NCBI GenBank assembly: GCA_024515975.1
Contig: JAMSKV010000006.1
Span: forward strand, 124,001 to 188,000
DNA: 64,000 nucleotides
Reading direction: 5' to 3'
Source: Endosaccharibacter trunci
GTDB taxonomy: Bacteria; Pseudomonadota; Alphaproteobacteria; Acetobacterales; Acetobacteraceae
Position 1 is the first letter of the stretch. Every line of letters begins with the position of its first letter. Under the pieces are notes generated by a model that made no database searches, was not told the DNA's origin, and was given only the letters and a program-made list of their open reading frames with translations. The position numbers and the translations under genes were made by a program. Positions 18,639 through 29,203 of this stretch are shown in pieces.

Positions 18639-19724
18639 ATGGTCCGCAGCCCTTCCGCCGATATCAGCCCGTTCGGCACCCTTCCCGATGGCGCTGCCGT
18701 CACGAGCGTCATCCTGCGCAATGGAAGCGGTCTGGAAGCGCGGGTGCTGAGTTTCGGCGCTACGTTGCAGGCGCTGCATGTGCCGGACCGGACCGGTCGG
18801 TCGGCGGATATCGTGCTGGGCTACGCGACGGCATCCGACTACCAGACCAAGCCGCAATATTTCGGCGCGACCATTGGCCGGTTCGGCAACAGGATCGGCG
18901 GGGGGCGTTTTTCGCTCGACGGGCGCGCGTATCGCATCCCGGCGACGGATGGGGCGGAGGCGTTGCATGGCGGCGAGCGTGGTTTCGATGTGCGCCTCTG
19001 GGAGATCGACAGTGTTTCCGAGCCCGGCGAGCCGGCCTCGGTCACGCTGCGTCGCGTCAGCCCCGACGGCGAGGAGGGTTTCCCCGGCACGCTGGAGGTG
19101 CGCGCCACCTACAGCCTTGGCGAGGACGGGCTGGAGCTGAGCTACGAGGCCAGCACCGACGCGCCGACCGTGATCAACCTGACCAACCACAGCTTCTTCA
19201 ATCTGTCCGGCGAGGCGAGCGGACGCAGTGCGCTGGAGCATCGTCTGACCTTGCAGGCGGATCGGATCACCGCGGTCGGCCCGACCATGATCCCGACGGG
19301 CGTCCTGATGCCGGTCGACGGCACCGCGCTTGATTTTCGCGCGCCGAGACGGATCGCCGATCGCGTGCGCGACGCCTCGGAACAGCAGATCGCGCTCGGA
19401 CGCGGCTACGACCACAACTACGTTCTGCGCGATGCGCCGGCGGAGTCGCCGCTTCCCGCCGCGCGTCTGGAAGATCCCGTGTCCGGCCGCGTGCTGGAGG
19501 TTCTGACCACCGAGCCGGGCGTGCAGTTCTATTCCGGCAATTTCCTGGACGGCACGATCGCCGGCAAATCCGGACTGCTGTATCGCCAGGACGACGGGCT
19601 TTGTCTGGAAACCCAGCATTTTCCCGACAGCCCCAACCACCCGCACTTCCCCAGTACCCGGCTCGATCCCGGTCGGGTCTTTCGGTCACGGACGGTTTGG
19701 CGCTTCTCCACCATGCCCGCCTGA
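18639..19724 (+). CDS. galM: Aldose 1-epimerase (mutarotase)
   Basis: This 361-residue galactose-mutarotase-fold enzyme equilibrates alpha and beta anomers of aldoses. Hallmarks are YFGATIGRFGNRIGGGRF, EALHGGERGFDVRLW (conserved His), TVINLTNHSFFNLSG (catalytic His and Asn), the GYDHNYVL segment, and FYSGNFLDGT with a Glu-containing LCLETQHFPDSPNHPHFPS at the end. There is no signal peptide. It starts the arabinose module 13 bp before the dehydratase, so it probably serves L-arabinose mutarotation. The spacer before it (18525-18638) shows no convincing operator. Confidence 0.93.
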   Translation: MVRSPSADISPFGTLPDGAAVTSVILRNGSGLEARVLSFGATLQALHVPDRTGRSADIVLGYATASDYQTKPQYFGATIGRFGNRIGGGRFSLDGRAYRIPATDGAEALHGGERGFDVRLWEIDSVSEPGEPASVTLRRVSPDGEEGFPGTLEVRATYSLGEDGLELSYEASTDAPTVINLTNHSFFNLSGEASGRSALEHRLTLQADRITAVGPTMIPTGVLMPVDGTALDFRAPRRIADRVRDASEQQIALGRGYDHNYVLRDAPAESPLPAARLEDPVSGRVLEVLTTEPGVQFYSGNFLDGTIAGKSGLLYRQDDGLCLETQHFPDSPNHPHFPSTRLDPGRVFRSRTVWRFSTMPA

Positions 19725-19736
19725 CAGGACCCTTCG

Positions 19737-21593
19737 ATGATCAAGCCCACCGATTCAGCCCTGTCGCCGGAACACAAGATCGAACGGGACAGCAAGCCGC
19801 ACGATCGCGGCCGCACCCGCTTGCGCTCGCGCGCCTGGTTCGACGATCCGACCAACCCGGACATGACCGCGCTCTATCTGGAGCGTTACCTGAATTACGG
19901 CCTCTCGCAGCGCGAGCTGCAGTCCGACCGCCCGATCATCGGTATCGCCCAGACCGGCTCCGACCTCTCGCCCTGCAATCGTCACCATCTGGTTCTGGCG
20001 GAGCGTCTGCGCGAAGGCATACGCGAGGCGGGCGGCATCGCCATCGAGTTTCCGGTCCATCCGATCCAGGAAACCGGCAAGCGCCCCACGGCCGGGCTCG
20101 ATCGCAACCTGGCCTATATGGGGCTGGTGGAGGTTCTGTACGGCTATCCGATCGACGGCACCGTGCTGACCATCGGCTGCGACAAGACCACGCCGGCCTG
20201 TCTGATGGCCGCGGCCACAGTGAACATTCCAGCGATCGCCCTGTCCGTGGGCCCGATGCTGAATGGGTGGTTCCGCGGGCAGCGCACCGGATCCGGCACC
20301 ATCATCTGGCGTGCGCGCGAGCTGCTGGCCACCGGCGAGATCGACTACGAGGGCTTCATCAAGCTGGTGGCGTCGTCCGCGCCGTCCACCGGCTACTGCA
20401 ATACCATGGGCACGGCCACGACCATGAACTCGCTGGCCGAGGCGCTGGGGATGCAATTGCCGGGCGCCGCCGCGATTCCCGCGCCGTATCGCGACCGCCA
20501 GGAATGCGCGTACGAGACCGGCAGGCGCATCGTCGAGATGGTCCGCGAGGACCTGAAGCCGTCCGACATCATGACCAAGGCGTCGTTCGAGAACGCCATC
20601 CGGGTGAACGCGGCGATCGGCGGCTCCACCAACGCGCCGATCCATCTTGCCGCCATCGCCCGCCATCTGGGCATCGACCTGCCGCTCGAAAGCTGGCAGC
20701 GGCTCGGGCTCGACATCCCGCTTCTGGTGAACCTGCAGCCGGCCGGAGAATATCTGGGCGAGGACTTCTATCGCGCCGGCGGCGTTCCGGCGGTGGTCGG
20801 CCAGCTGATCGGCCAGGGGCTGATCGCGGAGAACGCCATCACCGCCAACGGCCGCACCATCGGCGAGAATTGCCGCGATGCGCGCATCGAGGACGAGGCG
20901 GTGATCCGTCCCTATGCGCGGCCGCTGAAGGAGCGGGCGGGATTCATGGTCCTGACCGGCAATCTGTTCGACAGCGCGATCATGAAGACCAGCGTGATCT
21001 CGGAGGAGTTCCGGCAGCGCTATCTCAGCGATCCGGCCGATCCCGACGCGTTCGAAGGCCGTGCCGTGGTGTTCGACGGGCCGGAGGACTACCACGCGCG
21101 GATCGACGATCCGGAGCTGGCGATCGGCGATCGCGACATTCTGGTGATGCGTGGCGCCGGGCCGATCGGTTATCCCGGCGCGGCCGAGGTGGTGAACATG
21201 CGTCCGCCTGCCGCCCTGATCGAGCGCGGGGTGCATGCGCTGCCCTGCATCGGCGACGGCCGCCAGTCCGGGACCTCCGGCTCTCCGTCGATCCTGAACG
21301 CGTCGCCGGAGGCGGCGGCGGGCGGCAATCTGGCGCTCCTGCGCACCGATGACCGGATCCGCGTCGATCTGAAGACCGGGCGCGTGGACATGATGCTCAC
21401 CGAGGCGGAGATCGCCGCGCGCCGGCAGGCGTTCGACCAGGCCGGCGGTTATCGCTACCCGGCGCACCAGACGCCCTGGCAGCAGCTTCAGCGCGCCGTG
21501 GTCGGACAGCTCGAGACCGGTGCGGTGCTCGAACCCGCGGTGGCGTTCCAGCGGATCAGCCAGACCAAGGGGCTGCCGCGTGACAGCCATTAA
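19737..21593 (+). CDS. IlvD/Edd-family pentonate dehydratase (L-arabonate/D-xylonate dehydratase type)
   Basis: This 618-residue protein matches the sugar-acid branch of the IlvD/Edd family: [20 protein letters not shown] at the N-terminus, the iron-sulfur cysteine segments [28 protein letters not shown] and [20 protein letters not shown], and a C-terminus with [20 protein letters not shown]. Members dehydrate D-xylonate, L-arabonate or related pentonates to 2-keto-3-deoxypentonate. Placement between galM and araFGH favours L-arabonate here, but substrate choice within this branch cannot be read from sequence. The sugar dehydrogenase, lactonase and later pathway enzymes are not in the window. 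Confidence 0.9.
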   Translation: MIKPTDSALSPEHKIERDSKPHDRGRTRLRSRAWFDDPTNPDMTALYLERYLNYGLSQRELQSDRPIIGIAQTGSDLSPCNRHHLVLAERLREGIREAGGIAIEFPVHPIQETGKRPTAGLDRNLAYMGLVEVLYGYPIDGTVLTIGCDKTTPACLMAAATVNIPAIALSVGPMLNGWFRGQRTGSGTIIWRARELLATGEIDYEGFIKLVASSAPSTGYCNTMGTATTMNSLAEALGMQLPGAAAIPAPYRDRQECAYETGRRIVEMVREDLKPSDIMTKASFENAIRVNAAIGGSTNAPIHLAAIARHLGIDLPLESWQRLGLDIPLLVNLQPAGEYLGEDFYRAGGVPAVVGQLIGQGLIAENAITANGRTIGENCRDARIEDEAVIRPYARPLKERAGFMVLTGNLFDSAIMKTSVISEEFRQRYLSDPADPDAFEGRAVVFDGPEDYHARIDDPELAIGDRDILVMRGAGPIGYPGAAEVVNMRPPAALIERGVHALPCIGDGRQSGTSGSPSILNASPEAAAGGNLALLRTDDRIRVDLKTGRVDMMLTEAEIAARRQAFDQAGGYRYPAHQTPWQQLQRAVVGQLETGAVLEPAVAFQRISQTKGLPRDSH

Positions 21594-21620
21594 ATCAGCT
21601 TGATTGCGAAGACGGGCTAT

Positions 21621-21631
21621 TTGTCCGACAA
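21621..21631. promoter_or_regulatory. Palindrome TTGTC-C-GACAA upstream of araF
   Basis: A perfect 11-bp dyad TTGTCCGACAA lies 61 bp before the araF start in the only gap of the module. Dyads of this shape are bound by FadR/GntR-type regulators, one of which is encoded at 25456. It differs from the CGTATAC sites of the neighbouring locus. Confidence 0.45.
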
Positions 21632-21691
21632 GTTTTTCGCGCTAGAACGGTGCCAACGCGGCGACAAACAGCCGCTACCGGGAGGACCACC

Positions 21692-22699
21692 ATGATCACC
21701 AGCAGACGCCGCCTTCTGCAGATTTCCTCGCTTGGCGCAGCCGGCGCCCTGGCCGGCGGGTTCATCGGCCGAGGGGCCGCGGCCGCAGCCCCGGTCAAGA
21801 TCGGCTTCATCGTGAAGATGCCCGAGCAGGCCTGGTTCATCAACGAACAGAAGGCCGCCACCGAAGCCGGGCAGAAGGACAATTTCATTGTCGTGAATCT
21901 CGCCGGCACCGACGGCTCGGCGGTGATGAGCGCGATCGACAACCTGAACGCCCAGGGCGCCAAGGGCTTCGTGATCTGTCCGCCGGACGTGCGTCTCGGC
22001 ACCGCGATCTACAACCGCGCCAAGGCCGACAACATGAAGGTCGTGACCGTGGACGACCAGTTCGTCGGCCCGGACGGCAAGCCGATGACGGAGGTGCCGC
22101 ATCTGGGCATGTCCGGCTACAAGATCGGCCAGCAGGTGGGCGAGGCCATCGCCGCCGAGATGAAGAAGCGCGGCTGGAAGCCGGAAGAGGTCGCCGCCTG
22201 CCGCATCACCGACGAGGAGCTGCCGACCGCCCGCGAGCGCGTTGCCGGCGCCACCGATGCGCTGCTGAAGGCGGGCTTCATCAAGGCCAACATCTTCGAC
22301 GCACCGCAGCGGACTACCGACACGGAAGGCGCCAACATCGCCGCGAGCCCGGTCTTCGCCCGCCACAGCAACTTCAAGAAGTGGGTGATCTACGCGCTGA
22401 ACGAGGAAAGCGTTCTGGGCGGCGTGCGTGCGGCCGAGCAGTTCCATCTGGGCGCGAACGACGTGATCGGCGTCGGCATCAACGGCACGGGCGCCGCCTT
22501 CGCCGAGTTCAGCAAGCCGCAACCAACCGGCTTCTTCGGCACCATCGCCGTGAGCTCGGCGCTGCATGGCCGGCAGAGCGCCGAGAACCTCGTGAACTGG
22601 ATCCGCACCGGCACGCGTCCGCCGGCCGACACCCAGACCACCGGCGTGCTGATGACGCGCGACAACTGGCAGCAGGTGAAGGCCCAGCTCGGCTCATGA
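21692..22699 (+). CDS. araF: L-arabinose ABC transporter, substrate-binding protein
   Basis: This 335-residue periplasmic binding protein (type 1 fold) resembles Ara[67 protein letters not shown] and [11 protein letters not shown] follow the arabinose-binding protein order. The N-terminus [18 protein letters not shown] is a twin-arginine signal peptide, unlike the Sec signal of E. coli AraF. The start at 21692 is preceded by GGGAGGA; an upstream in-frame ATG at 21650 would bury the signal. It overlaps araG by ATGA. Confidence 0.93.
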   Translation: MITSRRRLLQISSLGAAGALAGGFIGRGAAAAAPVKIGFIVKMPEQAWFINEQKAATEAGQKDNFIVVNLAGTDGSAVMSAIDNLNAQGAKGFVICPPDVRLGTAIYNRAKADNMKVVTVDDQFVGPDGKPMTEVPHLGMSGYKIGQQVGEAIAAEMKKRGWKPEEVAACRITDEELPTARERVAGATDALLKAGFIKANIFDAPQRTTDTEGANIAASPVFARHSNFKKWVIYALNEESVLGGVRAAEQFHLGANDVIGVGINGTGAAFAEFSKPQPTGFFGTIAVSSALHGRQSAENLVNWIRTGTRPPADTQTTGVLMTRDNWQQVKAQLGS

Positions 22700-24219
22700 G
22701 CGAGGCAGCGGCGGCCCGTTTCGACTCTCCGGAGAGCCCGCCGCTGCTGGCCCTTTCCGGGATTGTCGTCGAGTTTCCGGGCGTGAAGGCCTTGCGCGGC
22801 GTTGATCTCGACGTCCGGGCCGGCTCCGTGCATGGGTTGATGGGCGAGAACGGCGCCGGAAAGAGCACCCTGCTCAAGGTGATGAGCGGCGTGAACATCC
22901 CCCGTTCCGGCACCATCCGCGTGGATGGGCAGGAGCTGTCCTTCCGCGGCGCGGCCGATGCGCTGGAAGCCGGGATCGCCATCATCTACCAGGAACTGCA
23001 TCTGGTTCCGGGACTGAGCGCCGCCGAGAACCTGATGCTAGGCCAGCTGCCCAGCCGCATGGGGCTGATCGACCGCAAGGCCCTGCGCGCGCGGGCGGAG
23101 GCGGTCCTGCGCGATCTGGGCGAGGATATCGACCCGTCCACCCCCGTGGGCCGTTTGTCGATCGGCCAGCGACAGATGGTGGAGATCGGCAAGGCGCTGC
23201 TGCGCGAAGCCCGCATCATCGCATTCGACGAGCCGACCTCGTCCTTGTCGGCGCGCGAGGTCGAGAACCTGAAGCGCATCGTCCGCCGCCTGCGGGACGA
23301 GGGCCGGGCGATCGTCTACGTGACCCATCGCATGGCCGAGCTGTTCGAGCTGTGCGACGCCGTCACCGTGTTTCGCGACGGCGCCCGGGTGGCGCATCAT
23401 CCGACCATGGAGACGGTGACGCAGGACCGTCTCGTGACCGAGATGGTCGGCCGTGCGATCGAGGACATCTATGGCTGGTCGCCGCGCCCCGTGGGCGAGG
23501 TGGTGGCGGCGATCGACGGCCTGACCGGCCCCGGCCTGCGCGCGCCGGTCTCGTTCAACGTGCGGGCCGGAGAGATCGTCGGCTTCTTCGGTCTCGTGGG
23601 CGCCGGGCGCACCGAGCTGATGCGTCTGCTCTGCGGCACCGAGCGGGCAACCGGCGGCAGCGTGACGCTGCGGGGCAAGGCGCTGCGCATGGGCTCGCCG
23701 CGCCGGGCGATCGAGGCCGGCATCGCCATGTGTCCGGAGGATCGCAAGCGCGAGGGGATCTTCCCGATCGCTTCGGTGAACGACAACATCAACATCAGCG
23801 TTCGACGGCGCTATGCTCGCGCCGGTCTGGTGGATTTCGCGCGCGAGAAGCAGAACGCGATCCGCGCCATACGCGACCTGGACGTGCGCACCGCCAGTGG
23901 CGAAACCCAGATCCGCACCCTGTCGGGCGGCAACCAGCAGAAGGCGATCCTGGGTCGCTGGCTGTCGGAGAAGATCGAGCTGTTCGTTCTGGACGAGCCG
24001 ACGCGCGGCATCGATGTCGGCGCGCGGGCGCAGATCTACAAGATTCTCTACGACCTGGCCGAGAAAGGCATCGGCGTGATCGTGGTGTCGAGCGATCTGC
24101 CCGAAGTCAGCTCGATCTGCGACCGCGTCCTGGTGATGGCGGATGGGCGTCTCACCGCCGACGTGCCGCGCGACGAGATCACCCCCGAGCGTCTGCTCGG
24201 CCACGCCCTGCCGCAATAG
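22696..24219 (+). CDS. araG: L-arabinose ABC transporter, ATP-binding protein (two ATPase domains)
   Basis: This 507-residue protein has two fused ATPase domains, typical of sugar importers of the AraG/XylG/RbsA type. The first has Walker [17 protein letters not shown], signature [11 protein letters not shown] and Walker [13 protein letters not shown]. The second has the degenerate P-loop [16 protein letters not shown], the conserved [11 protein letters not shown], signature [11 protein letters not shown] and [16 protein letters not shown]. It starts within the araF stop (ATGA) and would couple ATP hydrolysis to AraH. Confidence 0.95.
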   Translation: MSEAAAARFDSPESPPLLALSGIVVEFPGVKALRGVDLDVRAGSVHGLMGENGAGKSTLLKVMSGVNIPRSGTIRVDGQELSFRGAADALEAGIAIIYQELHLVPGLSAAENLMLGQLPSRMGLIDRKALRARAEAVLRDLGEDIDPSTPVGRLSIGQRQMVEIGKALLREARIIAFDEPTSSLSAREVENLKRIVRRLRDEGRAIVYVTHRMAELFELCDAVTVFRDGARVAHHPTMETVTQDRLVTEMVGRAIEDIYGWSPRPVGEVVAAIDGLTGPGLRAPVSFNVRAGEIVGFFGLVGAGRTELMRLLCGTERATGGSVTLRGKALRMGSPRRAIEAGIAMCPEDRKREGIFPIASVNDNINISVRRRYARAGLVDFAREKQNAIRAIRDLDVRTASGETQIRTLSGGNQQKAILGRWLSEKIELFVLDEPTRGIDVGARAQIYKILYDLAEKGIGVIVVSSDLPEVSSICDRVLVMADGRLTADVPRDEITPERLLGHALPQ

Positions 24220-24262
24220 CGGCGCCCGGGCCGAGCCGTCCCTCGAGGGCGGCATAGCTTTC

Positions 24263-24357
24263 GCGCCGGCTGTTCGGCCGGCGCACCGAACCGAAACGGC
24301 CTTAGGGCCGGCTGATCGAACCGAGACCGGCCTCGCGCCGGCACATCGAACCGAGTG
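24263..24357. repeat. Three imperfect ~30-bp tandem repeats with GC-rich hairpins between araG and araH
   Basis: The 143-bp araG-araH spacer contains the block (A/C)CCGAACCGA(A/G) or ATCGAACCGAG at 24285, 24315 and 24345, giving a 30-bp period. Each block is preceded by a GCCGGC/GGCC-rich palindrome. The first forms an 8-bp hairpin (GCGCCGGC / GCCGGCGC, 24263-24284). Such a run inside an operon may tune mRNA stability or attenuate araH; the function is unknown. Confidence 0.7.
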
Positions 24358-24362
24358 ACGCC

Positions 24363-25361
24363 ATGCAAGCCAGCCTTTCCGAGGCCCCCGCCGCTCCCCG
24401 AACCGGCTCCACCGCCCGCACCGTTCGCCGGCTGGTGCAGCAATCGGGCATCGTGATCGTGTTCCTGATCATGCTCGTGGTGCTGGCGGCGCTGGTGCCG
24501 GACTTCACCTCGAGCGGCAACATCACCGGCCTTCTGCTCAGCGTGACGCTGACCGGCACCATCGCCGCCAGTATGATGATGGTGCTGGCGCTGGGCGAGG
24601 TGGACCTCTCCATCGGCTCCATCGTCGCCTTTTCCGGCGTGGTCGGATCGGTCGCGGCCAATGCGCTCGGGGCGCCGCTCGGCATTCTGTGCGGCGTTCT
24701 GGCCGGCGGTGCGATCGGCTTGTTCAACGGTCTCGTGGTGGCGGGCTTCGGCATCAACTCGCTGATCGCCACGCTGGCGACCATGGAGGCGGTGCGCGGC
24801 CTGGCCTACATCTCCTCCGGCGGCGATGCGGTGGCGATCCTGGCGCCGTCCTTCTTCGGCCTGTCCGGGGCGAGCTTTCTCGGCATGACCACCCCGGTCT
24901 GGGTGATGTTCGCGAGCTTCGTGGTGCTGGGCTTCGTTCTCAACCGCACGGTGTTCGGCCGCGACGTGCTGGCGATCGGCGGCAATGTCGAGGCGGCGCG
25001 CCTGGCGGGCATTCCCGTCACCCGGATCCGGGTCGCGGTGTTCGTTCTGCAGGGGCTTCTGGCAGGGCTGGCGGGCGTCCTGCTCACTTCGCGCATGGGG
25101 CTGGGCGATCCGAAGACCTCGATCGGCTTGGAACTGGCCGTGATCTCCGCCTGCGTACTGGGCGGCGTGTCGCTCTCCGGCGGCATCGCCACCATCTCCG
25201 GCGTAGTGGTGGGCGTCCTGATCATGGGCTGCGTGCAGGATGCGATGGGCCTGCTGAACGTGCCGGCCTTCTACCAGTATCTGGTGCGCGGCGGCATCCT
25301 GCTGCTGGCGGTGATGTTCGATCGGTGGAAGACGGGCCGCAAGGCCTCGGTGCTTCGTTGA
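24363..25361 (+). CDS. araH: L-arabinose ABC transporter, permease
   Basis: This 332-residue hydrophobic protein of the BPD_transp_2 (AraH/RbsC) family has 8-10 membrane segments. Family features include MVLALGEVDLSIGSIVAFSG near the second segment, the coupling-type stretch RDVLAIGGNVEAARLAGIPV, and a final VPAFYQYLVRGGILLLAV. It forms the membrane channel with AraF and AraG. It starts 143 bp after araG, behind a hairpin repeat array, so its expression may differ from araFG. Confidence 0.93.
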   Translation: MQASLSEAPAAPRTGSTARTVRRLVQQSGIVIVFLIMLVVLAALVPDFTSSGNITGLLLSVTLTGTIAASMMMVLALGEVDLSIGSIVAFSGVVGSVAANALGAPLGILCGVLAGGAIGLFNGLVVAGFGINSLIATLATMEAVRGLAYISSGGDAVAILAPSFFGLSGASFLGMTTPVWVMFASFVVLGFVLNRTVFGRDVLAIGGNVEAARLAGIPVTRIRVAVFVLQGLLAGLAGVLLTSRMGLGDPKTSIGLELAVISACVLGGVSLSGGIATISGVVVGVLIMGCVQDAMGLLNVPAFYQYLVRGGILLLAVMFDRWKTGRKASVLR

Positions 25362-25437
25362 CGGGGGCTGTCGGGTAGAACCAGCGACATCGTAGCGGTG
25401 CCTGCGGCGTCTTTCTATGTCAGACTGGACCATCGGT

Positions 25438-25447
25438 TGACCGGTCA
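25438..25447. promoter_or_regulatory. Palindrome TGACCGGTCA overlapping the gntR ribosome site
   Basis: A perfect 10-bp dyad ends one base before the AGG of the gntR ribosome-binding site (start 25456). The position suggests autorepression by the encoded GntR protein. It does not match the CGTATAC palindromes or TTGTCCGACAA. Confidence 0.4.
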
Positions 25448-25455
25448 GAGGTAAG

Positions 25456-26151
25456 ATGTCTCGGATTTTGACGCAGTACGAAGATCCGGGCGCCGTGCTG
25501 GAAATCCGCACCCTCGCGGAGCGTGTGCATGATCTGGTGCGCGATCGAATCCTCTCTGGCGGCATCGCCGCCGGAGAGCCGATCCGGCAGGACACGCTGG
25601 CAGCCGAGTTCGGAATCAGCAAGATCCCGCTGCGCGAGGCGCTGGTGCGGCTGGAGCAGGGCGGACTGGTGCGCTCGCAGGCGCATCGCGGCTACGTGGT
25701 GGCGGCCCTGTCGATGACCGAAGCGGAGGAGGTGTTCGCGCTTCGCCTCCAGCTCGAGCCCGCGGCCATCGCGCGCGGCAGCCGGATCGCCGATGCCGCC
25801 GCCCATCGCGCCGCGCGCACCATGCTGATGTCGCTGGACGACAGCATCCATGCCGGTTCAGAGGATCAGGGCCGGCTGAACCGCCTGTTCCACATGCTCC
25901 TGATGCAGCCGGGCGCCGGACCGCTCACAAGGAGCTTCCTGGAACAGCTCCACACCCTCTCGGAGCGCTACACCCGGCTGCATCTCCTCCAGACCGGTCG
26001 CGAGAGCCGCGCCTGCGAGGAGCATCGCGAGATGCTTGATCTGTGGATCGCGGGCGAGGCGGACGCGCTGGAAGCGCTGACCCGGAAGCATATTCTCGAC
26101 ACGCTGGCCGATCTGCGCTCGGAACTGTCGGAGGCCGGCAATCCGGACTGA
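25456..26151 (+). CDS. GntR-family transcriptional regulator with FCD domain
   Basis: This 231-residue regulator has an N-terminal winged HTH (LAERVHDLVRDRILSGGIAA, EPIRQDTLAAEFGISKIPLR, EALVRLEQGGLVRSQAHRGY) and a C-terminal all-helical FCD effector domain. Potential metal ligands are in LNRLFHMLLM, CEEHREMLDLW and LTRKHILDTL. FCD proteins usually bind carboxylate or sugar-acid ligands and repress neighbouring catabolic genes. It lies between araFGH and the TonB receptor and is the only GntR protein in the window. It is therefore the leading candidate for the araF-side operator and for the shared CGTATAC palindromes further right. Confidence 0.9.
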   Translation: MSRILTQYEDPGAVLEIRTLAERVHDLVRDRILSGGIAAGEPIRQDTLAAEFGISKIPLREALVRLEQGGLVRSQAHRGYVVAALSMTEAEEVFALRLQLEPAAIARGSRIADAAAHRAARTMLMSLDDSIHAGSEDQGRLNRLFHMLLMQPGAGPLTRSFLEQLHTLSERYTRLHLLQTGRESRACEEHREMLDLWIAGEADALEALTRKHILDTLADLRSELSEAGNPD

Positions 26152-26224
26152 TGCGGGACCGGAGTCGTGCCGCGAAAGCGTGAAGCCGTCCGGATCGGTG
26201 ATCCGGACGGGACGGGATGGTGGA

Positions 26225-29101
26225 TCAGAATCGGGCGGTCAGGTCCATGAACACGAACCGGCCGATCATCTCCGAGGCGTAGAGACTGTTTTCGGTGTTG
26301 ATGCCGGTGCCCGGCACGAAGGGCGGCCGCTTGTCGAGCAGATTGTTGACGCCGGCCTGGAGGTTCCAGCGGCCGAAGCGGTAAGCCGCGGTGACGTCGT
26401 GCGAGAAGATGCCCGGCACGCTGCAGAAGGAGTATTGCTTGCAGGAAAGATCGTTGGTGCCGTCGTTGAGCGTCATGCCCGCGGTGTAGTTCAGCATGTA
26501 GGTCAGGGCGAAGTTGCGATGCGTCCAGGTGGCGGAGGCGTAGTCGCGCAGGCGAGGGTTGCCGTATCCGCTCTGGTAGATCGCGCGGCCGATATAGTTG
26601 ACCCACGGACCGCCGGGATAGTTCTGCTCGGTGTAGCCGATCAACTGTTGCAGGTTATTGTCGAGCAGCAGCGTGTCATGCGCGCCGAGGCGGACGCGAT
26701 AGTGAAGGTCGATATCGAGGCCGCTGGTGCGCAGTCCGCCCAGGTTCATGTTGGTGGTATTGACCTGGGTGAGCTGTCCGGAGGTGGAGCGTGCGGCGAT
26801 ATCGCTGCAATAGGCCAGGTTCTGGCCGGTATAGCACTGGTCGAGGATATACTGGCCGGGCAGCGTGCCGATCAGGTTCGAAATCTTATAGTGCCAGTAT
26901 TCGATGTCGAGTTCGAGCCCTGGCGTCCAGCGCGGGGTGAGCACGGTGCCGATCGTGTAGGTGCGGCCGATCTCGGGCTGAAGGCTCGGGTTGCCGCCGA
27001 CGAGCTGGGGAATGGTGCCGGTGTTGGCATTGGTGAAGGTGGCGGTGTTGATGCCTTGCGCGGCACAGCGTGCCTGCACGTTGCCGGCGTACTGGCCATA
27101 GGAACTGACCGCCTCGCAGGGATCGGTGCCGCCGTAATAGCCGATGCCCCGGCCGGCATAGAGTTCCGAGATGGCGGGCGCGCGGAACGACGTGCCGAGC
27201 GTGCCGCGGAAGCGGATGTCGCGGGTTACCGCCCAGTTGATCGAACCTTTCCAGTTATAGGCATTGCCGAAGGTATTGTAGTTCGACCAGCGGCCTTGTC
27301 CGTCCACGGTCAGGTCGCGTGCGAACGGCACGTCATGCAGAAGTTGCAGCCTGCCTTCGATATAGGCTTCCGTCGTATCGTAGCCGCCGCCGGTATAGGA
27401 GGCGCCGCCGCCGAGCTCACCGACTTCCGCGACCGGGTCGGGTGAATAGTTCGCCTGTTCGCTCCTGTGCTCGAGGCCCATGGCGAGGCCGAACGCACCA
27501 CCATGCGCCCAGGGTAGATGGGCGACTTCGCTGTTGTCGACGCGCAGATTGAAATCGCGCATCTGATACGAGTCGTGGTCCACCTGGTTATAGCGCTGAT
27601 AGGCCGCATCCTGCAGGTTGAGGGGCGCGAACGGGTTGGTCAGGTTGCAGCCCACGGATTGCTGGCAGACTGCAGGATTGTAGACCACGGCGCTGCCGGG
27701 GTTGGTGGGATCGACCTGCTGCACCCCAAGTTGGCGCAGAGCGTTGCCGTAATCGACCATGTTGTCGGTTGTGAACTCGCCCCGGCTCAGGCCGTAGGTG
27801 TAGGATGCATCGTAGTTCCAGTGACCGACGATGCGGCCCCTCACGCCGCCGAGAATTTGGGTGGTATCGAAACTTTCCTTGTATTCGCGAGGTCCGACCT
27901 CGACCGCACGCTTGTAGAGATCGACGTCCTCGCCCCAGATATTGTAGGGGTTTCCGGCCGGCAGCACGTAGGCTGACGGCAGGGTGGATGGAGTGGACGA
28001 GCCTTCCACGCCGAGCGGCGCCAGCTGGTTCGCGGCGGTCTGGTGCGTGTAGCGCACGTCGCCGTAGATCTGCGCGTGGTCGTTCACATCGAAATGGCCA
28101 TCGGCGCTCAGATTGGATTCCTGAAGTTCATTGGTCAGGCTTTGATAGTTGTAGTAAGGGAAGTTGTCGGACGGTCCTTTATCGTGAAAGCCGTTTGGGC
28201 CGCCGCCGGTGCCGTTGCTGACCAGATCGAAATTGCCGTTTGGATCGATCACGCGCGTGTTGCCGGTCAGTCCGCTGCCGAAACTGGGCTGCTGGCCGAT
28301 CAATGTGTTGGACAGCCAGGGGCGCGCCGCCCAGGGGCGATCCTTCTGCATGATCCCGTCCGTGACCTGGTATTGTCCGAACAGGGTGATGTTGCCGCGA
28401 CCCTGCGCGAAATCCATGCCCTTGTAGGCCGAGAGCTTGCCGGTCTTGCCATCCCAAACATCCGTGGTGCCGCCGCGTAGATCAATGCCGGCGCCGTTGA
28501 TGTCGTGCTTCAGCTTGATGTTGATTACGCCGGAAACGGCATCCGCACCGTAGAGCTCGGAGCCGCCATCCTTGAGAATCTCGATGGACGCCACCTGATC
28601 GATCGGAATCGCGTTCAGATTGACGCATGAGCCGCCATTGCCGAAGGTCTGCACCTGGCGCTTGCCGTCGATCAGGACCAGCACGCGGTTGATGCCGAGA
28701 TTGCGGATGTCGGTGCAGGCGATGCCATCGCCGCCGTTCGGTACCGTGTTCTGCTGTGCTTGCGAGCCCACCGACGGCAGGCGTTGCAGATAGTCGCCGA
28801 TGGTAACGGCCGAGGTCTGCTGGATCTGTTTCGCGGTGATGATCTGTACGGGATTGGCGTTCTGGTTTGCCGCCTGACTGAGCGCGGAACCGACCACCGT
28901 TACGGTTTCGGCATTGCTCGCCTTGCTTTTCGATGTGCCGAGCAGTTTCGCCGTCTTGGCATTGCCGGTGTCGCCCGCGACAGAGCTGGGGGCGGACGTC
29001 GTCGTGGTCTGCGGAACGGTTTGCGCTTCTGCCAGGACCGGACAGGCCAGAGCCGAAACGACCGCAGCCTGTGCGAGGTGTAGCCGAGTCTTTTTGGCCA
29101 T
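26225..29101 (-). CDS. TonB-dependent outer-membrane receptor
   Basis: This 958-residue protein has a signal peptide (MAKKTRLHLAQAAVVSALAC, cut near AEA), a TonB box-like ETVTVVG, a plug domain (IQQTSAVTIGDYLQRLP, INRVLVLIDGKR, VASIEILKDGGSELYGADA, VSGVINIKLK) and a long beta-barrel ending FVFMDLTARF with the terminal Phe used for barrel assembly. Receptors of this kind import ligands too large for porins. Next to an arabinofuranosidase and with a locus-type palindrome in its promoter region (29204-29215), it probably takes up arabinosylated oligosaccharides or glycopeptides. It converges on gntR with 73 bp between. Confidence 0.93.
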   Translation of the reverse strand: MAKKTRLHLAQAAVVSALACPVLAEAQTVPQTTTTSAPSSVAGDTGNAKTAKLLGTSKSKASNAETVTVVGSALSQAANQNANPVQIITAKQIQQTSAVTIGDYLQRLPSVGSQAQQNTVPNGGDGIACTDIRNLGINRVLVLIDGKRQVQTFGNGGSCVNLNAIPIDQVASIEILKDGGSELYGADAVSGVINIKLKHDINGAGIDLRGGTTDVWDGKTGKLSAYKGMDFAQGRGNITLFGQYQVTDGIMQKDRPWAARPWLSNTLIGQQPSFGSGLTGNTRVIDPNGNFDLVSNGTGGGPNGFHDKGPSDNFPYYNYQSLTNELQESNLSADGHFDVNDHAQIYGDVRYTHQTAANQLAPLGVEGSSTPSTLPSAYVLPAGNPYNIWGEDVDLYKRAVEVGPREYKESFDTTQILGGVRGRIVGHWNYDASYTYGLSRGEFTTDNMVDYGNALRQLGVQQVDPTNPGSAVVYNPAVCQQSVGCNLTNPFAPLNLQDAAYQRYNQVDHDSYQMRDFNLRVDNSEVAHLPWAHGGAFGLAMGLEHRSEQANYSPDPVAEVGELGGGASYTGGGYDTTEAYIEGRLQLLHDVPFARDLTVDGQGRWSNYNTFGNAYNWKGSINWAVTRDIRFRGTLGTSFRAPAISELYAGRGIGYYGGTDPCEAVSSYGQYAGNVQARCAAQGINTATFTNANTGTIPQLVGGNPSLQPEIGRTYTIGTVLTPRWTPGLELDIEYWHYKISNLIGTLPGQYILDQCYTGQNLAYCSDIAARSTSGQLTQVNTTNMNLGGLRTSGLDIDLHYRVRLGAHDTLLLDNNLQQLIGYTEQNYPGGPWVNYIGRAIYQSGYGNPRLRDYASATWTHRNFALTYMLNYTAGMTLNDGTNDLSCKQYSFCSVPGIFSHDVTAAYRFGRWNLQAGVNNLLDKRPPFVPGTGINTENSLYASEMIGRFVFMDLTARF

Positions 29102-29203
29102 CGCGCGTACAACTCCGAGAATGATGCGATCCGACGACGTGCCGTAGCTCGCGTTGAAACAGTTTCGTCATCGTCTCGAAGAGGGATCAAGCTTATAATA
29201 GAT

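Noticed and set aside
18625-18640. ATTGTATGAGTAAT before galM as a GntR site
   Set aside because: Only the outer ATT/AAT match as a dyad. It lacks the CGTATAC core of the locus sites.
17106-19646. 846-codon minus-strand frame across the chemoreceptor and galM
   Set aside because: Low-complexity Arg/His/Gly composition; both plus-strand genes are clear families with ribosome sites.
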